From: Ignavibacteria bacterium
GTDB taxonomy: Bacteria; Bacteroidota; Ignavibacteria; UBA10030; UBA6906
NCBI GenBank assembly: GCA_029859455.1
Contig: JAOUDE010000025.1
Location: 1-13,915, forward strand
Direction of reading: 5' to 3'
Length of the DNA: 13,915 bases
Shown: in pieces, positions 6,045 through 12,851 of the stretch
Layout: each line of letters opens with the position of its first letter
Numbering within the stretch: position 1 is the first letter of the stretch
Notes under the pieces: generated by a model
Seen by the model: the letters and a program-made list of their open reading frames with translations, nothing else
What the model was told of the DNA's origin: nothing
The model's database searches: none
Position numbers and translations under genes: made by a program

Positions 6045-8474
6045 TTAGAGCCCGGTGTCGCATCCCCACATGCCGATCGGCGACCCGTCGGGCAGATCCG
6101 GCGGCTTCGGGAGCCGGACCTCAGAGGGAGAGCGTTCGAATGCGGCAATCGTTGACAGTGCGAAAAGATAGTGTGCATGCTGGTCAGGATCGTCGATCGA
6201 TCCTGCACGGTCCGAGAGCCAGGACTGCAGTTTCGTCAGCTGAAGAAGGACAATCCCCCTAACCTGTGGTCCTGCAGCCTCATTTGCAGCAAGGCTCAGA
6301 AGTCCATACAGGGTCGACACATCGATACTTCGTCCAATTTCCGCCAGATAACCCCGGGGTCGTTCATCATACCAGGTCTGCCGCAGCAATGCACCGATCA
6401 CTTCGTCGAGGCCCGGTGAGTTCGCCGACCGGCTATGGAACCCGACGAGTCGTGCGGCGCGTGCGGGATCGAGCAGCAGGCTGACGGTGTGCCAGGCGGA
6501 GGCTTCTGCAGCTGCAACAGGATCCAGCACCATCGAGGTCCGTCCCCGGAAATGCTCCCGTCCTGAGGGGAGTCCGGCGGGTCGGGGCGGGATCAACGCC
6601 AGAATCCGCTCGGGGATCGCAAGAGCCGCGGGATCGAGTGTCGCAAGGACCGCCTGCAACGCTCTCCGTTGTTCGTCCGGGGGTACCATCGTTGTGGGGT
6701 TCTGACCGTCGCCCCTGGCCGCATAGGTATAGCTCATTCCGCCGACGACCTTGACTGCTGCTTCGACCTGATAGCGATGAGCGAGGTACACCGGAACCAG
6801 AACATCCTCGAGCATGGCAAGTGAAGTGCCGGGTCTGATCCGGCGTTCCGAGAAGTTGGCAAGGGCGACTCTCCTGACTGCCATGATCCTGTTCAGCTCT
6901 TCCACAGCGTCGGCACCGTTGTCCCAGAGATGCGCCTTCGGATGAGCGCTTCCCGTCGGCCGGGTATCCTGATCAGAAAGGAAGATAAGGCCGCGGGCTG
7001 CCGCGTCCATAAGGATCCTGTCGAGCGCGGATCGTTCATCGACTCCGTCCGGAAAATCCTGATATCCGTATGCGATCGATACCTTGTCCCACTCGCCGAT
7101 CCCCGTGGCATATGCCTTCGAAAGGTCGAACGTGGAATCGTTCCGGAGGGTAACATAGGGATGCGGGTAGTCCATCACCGAGGCCCGGTCGACGGTGCTC
7201 GCAATAAAGTTGTGCATCAGGCCGATCGTATGACCGATCTCATGTGCGGAGAGCTGACGGATCCGTGCGAGCGCCATCTCGAGCATTGCGGGATCGGTTT
7301 CCTTTCCGTCGGCATAATCCGCGACGAGACCTTCGGCGATCAGAAAATCCTGGCGGACGCGCAGTGATCCGAGTGACACATGTCCTTTCAGGATTTCTCC
7401 AGTCCGGGGATCCTCGATGAAGCTGCCGTACGACCAGCCGCGCGTTGCACGATGAACCCATTGAATGACGTTGTAGCGGAGATCGAGCGGGTCCGCATCC
7501 TCCGGAAGCATCTCCACGCGAAACGCGTCTCTGTACCCTGCGGCCTCGAACGCCTGATTCCACCATCGTGCACCATCCAGGAGTGCTGAACGAACCGGTT
7601 CCGGCGCACCGCGGTCCAGATAATAGACGATCGGCTTGACCGCATCGCTCACCTCGGCACCGGGATCTTTCTTCTCGAGCCGGTGCCGTGTGATGTAGCG
7701 CTTCACCAGCGGTTCGGTGATCGGGGTTGCGTAATCCTGGTAGCTGATCGGTATGAATCCTGACCGGGGATCGAATGCCCGCGGCGTATAGCCGGCCTCG
7801 GGAAGTTGAACAAAGGAGTGATGCTGACGGACGGTGATCGCTCCCGGCGTCGGAACCACCTGGCGAACCCAGTTGCCCGGATCGGATCCGGTAAATGTCA
7901 GCATCGCCTCAACTTCAAGGTTCAGAGGAAAATTCTTTATGTGCTCCGGAAGAAGAGTCGACCGTGATTTCTCAAGCGAGTAGGATCCCTGATCGGTTCT
8001 CTTGAGAGTCCCGATCACATTGTGTGCATCCCGGAGGAAGAAGTCTGTTGCATCGACCAGCACTCTCGTCCCTTCCTCGGCAACAACGGTGAAACCCCAA
8101 AGGACCGATTGTGCAAACGCTTCTTCGACGGAGCGACGTTCCTCCATGTTCTGTGTGACAGCCCTGTAATCATAATTCGGCTGGACGAGCATCACGTTCG
8201 GCCCAATTCTCCTGAACAGAACGATATGCCCCCTCCCGAGTTGTCCCCTGTCGAGACCGATGTCATTCGATCCGATACCGGTAGCAAGAGAATTGATATA
8301 GAGGATTTCGCTGTCCCACCGATCGATCTCCAGGTAGAGATTGCCGGTGGAGTTCTCCCAGTAGACCGGAAGAAATCCGTCGCGTTTTTCCATCGAACCG
8401 GTCTTGTCGGAGATCGATTCCGCATGAGTCGACACAGCGGTGAGAATGAGGAGAGAGAAGAGAAACAATCGCAT
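6045..8474 (-). CDS. Secreted zinc-dependent metalloprotease, metzincin-like (DUF5117/DUF4953 type)
   Basis: The 809-residue product begins MRLFLFSLLILTAVSTHAES, a Sec signal peptide, with AAGGA seven bases before the ATG. Residues 30-220 match the N-terminal DUF5117 pattern (GFLPVYWENSTGNLYLEI, then LGRGHIVLFRRIGPNVMLVQ). The middle has the DUF4953 metallopeptidase segment: PIVYYLDRGAPEPVRSALLD (281-300) and GARWWNQAFEAAGY, then the zinc motif HEIGHTIGLMH (411-421) with H411, E412, H415, G418 and H421. A Met-turn SVMDYP (432-437) completes the metzincin-like set, so an active protease is expected. The C-terminal 350 residues are helical and carry no motif I know. The length fits the family (about 800-850). 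Members are widespread in Bacteroidota, Acidobacteria and Gemmatimonadota; their substrates are unknown. The gene is intact and divergent from the MBL hydrolase gene. Confidence 0.87.
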   Translation of the reverse strand: MRLFLFSLLILTAVSTHAESISDKTGSMEKRDGFLPVYWENSTGNLYLEIDRWDSEILYINSLATGIGSNDIGLDRGQLGRGHIVLFRRIGPNVMLVQPNYDYRAVTQNMEERRSVEEAFAQSVLWGFTVVAEEGTRVLVDATDFFLRDAHNVIGTLKRTDQGSYSLEKSRSTLLPEHIKNFPLNLEVEAMLTFTGSDPGNWVRQVVPTPGAITVRQHHSFVQLPEAGYTPRAFDPRSGFIPISYQDYATPITEPLVKRYITRHRLEKKDPGAEVSDAVKPIVYYLDRGAPEPVRSALLDGARWWNQAFEAAGYRDAFRVEMLPEDADPLDLRYNVIQWVHRATRGWSYGSFIEDPRTGEILKGHVSLGSLRVRQDFLIAEGLVADYADGKETDPAMLEMALARIRQLSAHEIGHTIGLMHNFIASTVDRASVMDYPHPYVTLRNDSTFDLSKAYATGIGEWDKVSIAYGYQDFPDGVDERSALDRILMDAAARGLIFLSDQDTRPTGSAHPKAHLWDNGADAVEELNRIMAVRRVALANFSERRIRPGTSLAMLEDVLVPVYLAHRYQVEAAVKVVGGMSYTYAARGDGQNPTTMVPPDEQRRALQAVLATLDPAALAIPERILALIPPRPAGLPSGREHFRGRTSMVLDPVAAAEASAWHTVSLLLDPARAARLVGFHSRSANSPGLDEVIGALLRQTWYDERPRGYLAEIGRSIDVSTLYGLLSLAANEAAGPQVRGIVLLQLTKLQSWLSDRAGSIDDPDQHAHYLFALSTIAAFERSPSEVRLPKPPDLPDGSPIGMWGCDTGL

Positions 8475-8582
8475 CAGGAGTTCCTTGTAAGTGTCGGCGG
8501 AGCGGCTGTCGTCCCCTGTCAGGACTGCAGGAGCCGCGATAGCTTCCAGGTTTGGCAGCAGTCGACCGCGGCTGTGGAACGG

Positions 8583-8623
8583 CGAGTCTCCTTTATAGTA
8601 GGGACTCGATTGTTCTTTTGCAA
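8583..8623 (-). promoter_or_regulatory. Predicted protease promoter overlapped by an inverted repeat
   Basis: On the minus strand TTGCAA (8623-8618) and TACTAT (8600-8595) are spaced by 17 bp, each matching 4/6 of the sigma70 consensus. A hairpin or operator-like repeat, CGAGTC-T-CC (8583-8591) and GGGACTCG (8601-8608), surrounds the -10 box, with one bulged base and a 9-nt loop. Binding there would block this promoter. The leader to the ATG at 8474 would be about 115 nt. The 236-bp gap 8475-8710 holds no other gene. Confidence 0.33.
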
Positions 8624-8710
8624 ATCAGCCCCCGGGACGGTGGATTTGTGACTCAATCCATCTTTCTTTATCGTATATCAATGTTCTTTCTTGAGGAGGG
8701 TGAGTCCGCG

Positions 8711-9673
8711 TTGAGTACACGCCGCCGTTTTCTCAGTCTGCTCGGTTTGAGTCTTGTTTCGGCACCTGTCCTGCAAGCCCAGAGCCGTGAACTGAAACGT
8801 TCCCGCTGGGATCTGATGTTCCACAACGAGGATCCGCGCGACCCTGATCTCAGGCCGGATCCTTCTTCCTGGGACGACCATACGATTACAGCCGCGTGGA
8901 TCGGTCATGCCACGGTCCTGATCAATTTCTTCGGCACATGGATTGTTACCGACCCGGTCCTCTCGGAGCGGATCGGCGTGGATGTGCTCCGTCTGTTTAC
9001 GGTCGGCCCGAAACGGCTGGTACGGCCCGCTCTGCAATTCGATGACCTTCCGCCGATCGACCTCGTCCTGCTCTCCCACGGCCATATGGACCATATGGAT
9101 ACCCCTACGATCCGGCTGTTCAACCGTGACACGCCGGTTGTGATCGCGAAACATACGCTCGACATCATCGAGGATTACGGCTTCCAGGAAATCTATGAGC
9201 TCGACTGGAACGAGTATGCTCAGATAGGAGATGTCAGAATTGAGGCGCTTGAAGTGCGCCATTTCGGGTGGCGTTTTCCCTGGGAGGAGGACCGGTCCCG
9301 GGGAAATCCGGCCGGCCGAAGCTACAACGCCTATCTGATCAGCAAGAATGGAAAGCACCTCCTCTTCGGAGGCGACACAGCGTATCAGGAGTATTTTCGA
9401 AAACTTGGTGAGCGCGGCATTCCGATCGAACTCGCCATGATGCCGATCGGAGCTTACGATCCGTGGATCCATTCGCACGCAAATCCGGAGCAGGCCCTTG
9501 AAATGTGCGGGCACATGAACGCCCGCGCCATGATGCCGATCCACTGGAATACGTTCATACAGAGCGACGAGCCGACCGCCGAGCCGATGCAGCGGTTGCT
9601 GGCGGCTGCGGGCGATGATCGGCCGAGCGTTGCATTGACGAGAATCGGTGAAACATGGAGGATGGAGTCATGA
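8711..9673 (+). CDS. MBL-fold metal-dependent hydrolase (UlaG/NAPE-PLD-like) with Tat-type signal
   Basis: A TTG at 8711 has AGGAGG at 8694-8699 and gives 320 residues starting MSTRRRFLSLLGLSLVSAPV. TRRRFL plus a hydrophobic stretch is a twin-arginine export signal ending near LQAQ. The alternative in-frame ATG at 8681 adds ten residues and has no ribosome site; still longer starts run into the promoter region. The metal motif is SHGHMDHMD (122-130; H123, H125, D127, H128). Further ligands are H184 (EVRHFGW), D222 (GGDTAY) and H278 (PIHWNTF), a complete two-metal site. AAWIGHATVLI and the PIHWNTF end are typical of the UlaG/RomA/NAPE-PLD branch, which acts on phosphodiester or lactone substrates. 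Tat export suggests it folds with metals in the cytoplasm and works in the periplasm. It is divergent from the protease gene. Confidence 0.85.
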   Translation: MSTRRRFLSLLGLSLVSAPVLQAQSRELKRSRWDLMFHNEDPRDPDLRPDPSSWDDHTITAAWIGHATVLINFFGTWIVTDPVLSERIGVDVLRLFTVGPKRLVRPALQFDDLPPIDLVLLSHGHMDHMDTPTIRLFNRDTPVVIAKHTLDIIEDYGFQEIYELDWNEYAQIGDVRIEALEVRHFGWRFPWEEDRSRGNPAGRSYNAYLISKNGKHLLFGGDTAYQEYFRKLGERGIPIELAMMPIGAYDPWIHSHANPEQALEMCGHMNARAMMPIHWNTFIQSDEPTAEPMQRLLAAAGDDRPSVALTRIGETWRMES

Positions 9674-9883
9674 GGCATTGCTATAGCGAATCTGCAGGTC
9701 TATTCGGTCTTTACAGTCTGTCCAGGTAACACAAGCCTGACGATTTCTTGAACCCACATTTTCTATGAGCGCGAACATGATTCGCTTCCCGTTCTTCGTT
9801 GTCGTGATGCTCACAGACAGTCGTACCCGCTCAATTCATCGAATAACAAAATGATTCAATCATCAAATCAAAAGGAGTGAACC
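9674..9883. other. Intergenic region before the NmrA-like gene, with a 13-bp palindrome
   Basis: No convincing gene lies here; a 29-codon frame (9765-9854) has no ribosome site. ATGATT-C-AATCAT (9851-9863) is a perfect palindrome five bases before the ribosome site AAAGGAG, at a position where a bound protein could block transcription or translation. Around it, ACAAAATGAT (9846-9855) and CAAATC (9864-9869) match a contiguous 16-mer at 11823-11838, with eight extra bases in the middle here. Confidence 0.4.
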
Positions 9884-10771
9884 ATGAAAACTCTCGTCAT
9901 CGGGGGAACAGGGACAGTCGGAAGTCAGGTAGTCGCAAACCTGGTTGCAAAGAAAGCAAAGGTCCGCGTGATGACAAGCTCGGCTGATAAAGTGAACGCA
10001 ATGCCGGGCGGAGCTGAGGGCGTTGTGGGCAATCTGACCGACAAGGGCTCGCTTGCCGGGGCATTCAACGGCATCGAACGGGCGTGTGTTATCACCGCGC
10101 TCAGTGAAAATGAAACCGAACAGGGACTCAATGCCGTTGCTGCAGCCAAAGGAGCGGGGGTCAGACGATTTGTGTATATGTCCATTCACCGGCTGGAGGA
10201 TATCCCGGAGGCTCCGCATTTTGCATCCAAGGTCCCGATTGAAAAAGCGATCCGGGAATCCGGGATGGCGTATACAATCATCCGTCCGAACAACTTCTAC
10301 CAGAACGACTACTGGTTCCAGCAGCCAATCCTGGAATACGGTGTATATGCACAGCCAATCGGAAACAAGGGTGTTTCCAGGGTTGATGTGCGCGATATCG
10401 GAGAGGCGTTGACCAATGCCCTCCTGGACGATGGACATGAGGGGAAGACCTATAATCTGGTGGGACCCGGTGTTTGTACAGCTGACAAGACGGCCCAGCT
10501 CTATGGCAAAGCTCTCGGCAAGGACGTCGTATATGCGGGAGACGACCTTGAACAGTGGGGAGCGGCAGCAGTGAAAATGATGCCGCAGTGGCTTGTTGAT
10601 GACCTGAAGCTCATGTACAGGAGCTTCCAAACGAAAGGGTTCGAAGCAAAACCAGGGCATCTTGAGGAAACCGTGAACATTCTCGGGAAGAATCCACGCT
10701 CATTCAATGCGTTCGTGGATGAAGTAACCTCGCAGTGGAAGAGCGCGAAGAAGGGGGGGGTGAAGGTCTAG
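9884..10771 (+). CDS. NmrA-like NAD(P)-binding atypical SDR protein
   Basis: The 295-residue product starts MKTLVIGGTGTVGSQVVANL after a strong AAAGGAG. The dinucleotide loop is GGTGTVG (7-13). GNLTDKGSLAGAF, VRRFVYMSIH and YTIIRPNNFYQNDYW follow, the pattern of atypical SDRs of the NmrA/HSCARG/QOR2 group (PF05368/PF13460), which act as redox sensors or quinone or other oxidoreductases. The classical YxxxK pair is not evident, as is usual in this group. The length matches the family. It has its own ribosome site 210 bp after the MBL gene, so separate transcription is likely. The last codons run through eight consecutive G (10753-10760); losing one G would end the protein at KKGG instead of KKGGVKV, a minor change. 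Downstream it meets the 14-bp repeat region. Confidence 0.85.
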   Translation: MKTLVIGGTGTVGSQVVANLVAKKAKVRVMTSSADKVNAMPGGAEGVVGNLTDKGSLAGAFNGIERACVITALSENETEQGLNAVAAAKGAGVRRFVYMSIHRLEDIPEAPHFASKVPIEKAIRESGMAYTIIRPNNFYQNDYWFQQPILEYGVYAQPIGNKGVSRVDVRDIGEALTNALLDDGHEGKTYNLVGPGVCTADKTAQLYGKALGKDVVYAGDDLEQWGAAAVKMMPQWLVDDLKLMYRSFQTKGFEAKPGHLEETVNILGKNPRSFNAFVDEVTSQWKSAKKGGVKV

Positions 10772-10776
10772 AAAAG

Positions 10777-10881
10777 ACAGAGGTCAGTTGTCAGAGATCA
10801 GAAGTCAGAAGACACAGGTCAGTTGTCAGAGGTCAGAGGAAAGAGGAAAGAAGAAAGAAGTCAGAGGTCAGAAGAGCGAGG
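10777..10881. repeat. Degenerate purine-rich GTCAGAGGTCAGTT-type repeat region, left of the transporter gene
   Basis: This 105-bp stretch is built of variants of GTCAG(A/T)(G/T). One exact copy of the 14-bp unit CAGTTGTCAGAGGT lies at 10820-10833 and a one-mismatch copy at 10785-10798. GGTCAGAGG and GAAGTCAGA variants and an AAAGAGGAAAGAAG block fill the rest. It directly abuts the stop codon of the EamA gene and has the same orientation as the array at 11761-11816. There are no regular spacers, so it is not CRISPR. Confidence 0.8.
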
Positions 10882-11757
10882 TCAACGCAGAACCTGGCTG
10901 ATCGGGTCCTCAGTGACTGCTTTCTGCCGCCCTGTCACCGCCATTCCGACGCCGGCAAAGATCAGCGCAGCGGCAATGATCATCCGGCCGGTAATTGATT
11001 CGTCCAGCAAAGCAACACCCCCTGCTGCGGCGATGACAGGAACCAGGAGCTGAATGATACCTGCACGGGTGGCGGTCAGTCCGCGCAGCGCCCGATACCA
11101 GAGAGCATAGCCGATACCGGAAGTGACGGCGCCGGAGATTGCCGCATACAAGACTCCGGCCGGAGTGACATTCGCCGCCTGAGGGGAGAATGCGGAGAGA
11201 GGGAGAGTGAAAATCATAGCCACCGCAAAATTTCCGGCCGTTCCTTTCAGCGGGTCAGCCGTCCCTTTTCCGTAAATAGAATAGATCCCCCAGGATACTC
11301 CGGCTGCAGCCATCAGCATCGCCCCGCCCGGATCCACAGATCCGGGCATGGTGAGTATCACCAGTCCGCCCAGCGCGAGGACCAGCCCGCCCCATTCGCG
11401 CCATGAGAGCCGGTAGCCCCGAAGGATGTCCCACCCGATCATCGTCACCTGCACAGCCCCGAAAAGAATCAGCGCGCCCGCGCCTGCCGGGATCGAGACA
11501 TATGCCAGAGAGAACGGCGCGGCATAACAGAACAGAGCGACTGCTGTGAGAAGCCGGAAGGCCGGGCGTGTCACCCGACGGTCGCGAAGTGACACAAGCA
11601 GGAACAGCATCACCGCCCCGCTGAGGAGGCGCACCGTTGTAAAGGAAACAGCATCGATGCTTTGATCGGCCAGTGCCAGCCGGCAGAGAATCGAGTTTGC
11701 CGCGAACGCAGTCAGGGCAAGAGAGGTGAAGAACAGGGTTGAAGCAGGGTGGCTCAA
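10882..11757 (-). CDS. EamA/DMT-superfamily inner-membrane transporter
   Basis: The 291-residue product has ten hydrophobic segments in two five-helix halves, the standard EamA (PF00892) architecture and length. FAANSILCRLAL (18-29) and the second-half sequence AISGAVTSGIGYALWYRALR followed by GLTATRAGIIQLLVPVIAAA are textbook EamA signatures. Members export amino acids or other metabolites; the substrate is unknown. The start is odd. The only start codon is TTG at 11757-11755, an in-frame stop lies four codons upstream inside the repeat array, and no Shine-Dalgarno sequence exists because the 14-bp repeats begin three bases away. The stop codon likewise touches the left repeat region. The gene is thus trimmed to little more than its coding sequence between two repeat arrays. 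The coding part looks intact, but expression is doubtful. Confidence 0.83.
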   Translation of the reverse strand: MSHPASTLFFTSLALTAFAANSILCRLALADQSIDAVSFTTVRLLSGAVMLFLLVSLRDRRVTRPAFRLLTAVALFCYAAPFSLAYVSIPAGAGALILFGAVQVTMIGWDILRGYRLSWREWGGLVLALGGLVILTMPGSVDPGGAMLMAAAGVSWGIYSIYGKGTADPLKGTAGNFAVAMIFTLPLSAFSPQAANVTPAGVLYAAISGAVTSGIGYALWYRALRGLTATRAGIIQLLVPVIAAAGGVALLDESITGRMIIAAALIFAGVGMAVTGRQKAVTEDPISQVLR

Positions 11758-11760
11758 TTT

Positions 11761-11816
11761 CAGTTGTCAGAGGTCAGTTGTCAGAGGTCAGTTGTCAGAG
11801 GTCAGTTGTCAGAAGT
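11761..11816. repeat. Four tandem copies of a 14-bp repeat
   Basis: CAGTTGTCAGAGGT occurs at 11761-11774, 11775-11788 and 11789-11802 without change, then once more at 11803-11816 with AAGT in place of AGGT. The unit also occurs in the same orientation 941 bp to the left (10820-10833), so the transporter gene lies between direct repeats. It has replaced the normal upstream region of that gene. Confidence 0.92.
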
Positions 11817-11861
11817 CCCGTGACAAAATGATCAAATCTCCCGATGATAAAATGGTAAAAT
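11817..11861. repeat. A/T-rich short-repeat patch bordering the broken helicase
   Basis: The 45 bases after the 14-bp array contain ACAAAATGATCAAATC (11823-11838) and GATGATAAAATGGTAAAATT, a degenerate AAAATG(A/G)T pattern. They lead directly into the premature stop of the helicase N-half (TGA at 11864-11862). A split version of the same 16-mer lies before the NmrA-like gene. I see no gene or promoter in it. Confidence 0.5.
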
Positions 11862-12851
11862 TCACTCCCTCGCTCTCCTCAGTATCTCGTTCGTGAAGTC
11901 CAGGATCGGCTGTGTGCTTCGGTAATTCTCTTCAAGCTTGATTACCAGGCAGTCGGGGAATTCCTCCGGGAAATCGAGAATGTTGCGGATGGTTGCGCCC
12001 CGGAATGAATAAATCGACTGTGCGTCATCTCCCACCACCATGATATTCTTGTGTCGTCCGGCAAGGAGCAGCACGATTTCCGCCTGAATTCTGTTGGTGT
12101 CCTGATACTCGTCCACCATCACATACTTGTACTTCTCCGTCAGCTTCTTCCGAATCCCCTCATGCTCCTGCAGAAGTTTTCTGAGAAACAGAAGCAGGTC
12201 GTCATAGTCCATCAGGTTGTGTTTCGATTTATACCCGACATATGCTGACTGCAGCAAGGAGAATTCTTCCAGATAATCCTCATAGTGAGGATAGTCCTCT
12301 TCCAGTATTTCCGCGATCGACCGCGAGGTGTTCACCGATCGTGAGAAAACGTCGAACAGTGTTTTCTTTCTCGGGAACCGTTTCTCCCGGGTATCGAATT
12401 TCATCTGCGTCCTGAGCAGGTTGACCACATCTTCCGCATCACCCTGATCGAGGATCGTAAATGAAGAATCGAACCCCAGGACCTTCGCGTGCTGTCGCAG
12501 GATCTGGTTGGCAAACGAGTGGAATGTTCCTCCTGCCACCTTCTCACAGCGTGCATCGAGCAGGATGCTTGCCCGTCTCAGCATTTCCTGGGCAGCCCGG
12601 CGGGTGAAGGTCAGCAGCAGGATCGATTCCGGCCTGACGCCAAGTTCCACCAGGTACGCCACCCGATATGTAATGGTCCGGGTCTTTCCTGTCCCTGCGC
12701 CGGCAATGATCAAATGCGGTCCGTTGGTGGAGGTAACGGCATCATATTGTGCCGGATTCAACTGGTTCTTGTAATCGATCTGAAAGTGGCGTCTGGACTC
12801 CGGTTCGGAACGGTTGTCGGTGGTCGTTTTTCTCAGCGTGTACTTTTTCAT
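11862..12851 (-). CDS. UvrD/PcrA-type superfamily 1A helicase, N-terminal half (1A/1B domains)
   Basis: The 329 residues hold the ATPase half of a UvrD-like helicase: Q motif LNPAQYDAV (31-39), Walker A AGAGTGKT (50-57), motif Ia LTFTRRAAQEM, motif II VDEYQDTN (246-253), motif III GDDAQSIYSFRGA (274-286) and motif IV LEENYRSTQ (306-314). It stops at NEILRRARE, just where the helix after NYRS ends. A normal protein continues with the KELFTHRGGG strand found at 4600, so motifs V and VI are missing here and present in the fragment at 3611-4630. The ATG overlaps the stop of the SDR-DUF2867 gene (ATGA, 12851-12848) with AAGGA just upstream, so it is translationally coupled. The full enzyme would be about 668 residues, a DNA repair/replication helicase. 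The stop lies in repeat-derived DNA. Confidence 0.9.
   Translation of the reverse strand: MKKYTLRKTTTDNRSEPESRRHFQIDYKNQLNPAQYDAVTSTNGPHLIIAGAGTGKTRTITYRVAYLVELGVRPESILLLTFTRRAAQEMLRRASILLDARCEKVAGGTFHSFANQILRQHAKVLGFDSSFTILDQGDAEDVVNLLRTQMKFDTREKRFPRKKTLFDVFSRSVNTSRSIAEILEEDYPHYEDYLEEFSLLQSAYVGYKSKHNLMDYDDLLLFLRKLLQEHEGIRKKLTEKYKYVMVDEYQDTNRIQAEIVLLLAGRHKNIMVVGDDAQSIYSFRGATIRNILDFPEEFPDCLVIKLEENYRSTQPILDFTNEILRRARE

Noticed and set aside
5456..6262. 268-codon plus frame opposite the methyltransferase gene
   Set aside because: It is antisense to an intact enzyme with all catalytic cysteines and has no plausible domain of its own.
8678..9544. 288-codon open frame antisense to the MBL hydrolase
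   Set aside because: All metal ligands and the Tat signal are in the plus frame; the antisense product has no recognisable features.
9765..9854. 29-residue membrane-like peptide gene
   Set aside because: There is no ribosome binding site, no family resemblance, and it runs into the operator-like palindrome.
9863..10660. 265-codon open frame antisense to the NmrA-like gene
   Set aside because: The plus frame is a recognisable complete protein with a strong ribosome site. The antisense frame has no motifs and is a by-product of codon bias.
11761..11816. CRISPR array
   Set aside because: The 14-bp units are strictly tandem with no spacers and no cas genes are present.
4605..11861. Target-site duplication (AATTT) at the two edges of the insertion
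   Set aside because: AATTT occurs at both edges, but restoring the gene by removing one copy does not put the two halves in frame, so it is probably chance.
3611..12851. Intein, split intein or group II intron as the cause of the split helicase
   Set aside because: The N-half ends in an ordinary stop after RRARE with no intein block motifs. The intervening DNA encodes independent genes on both strands, and no reverse transcriptase or homing endonuclease is visible.
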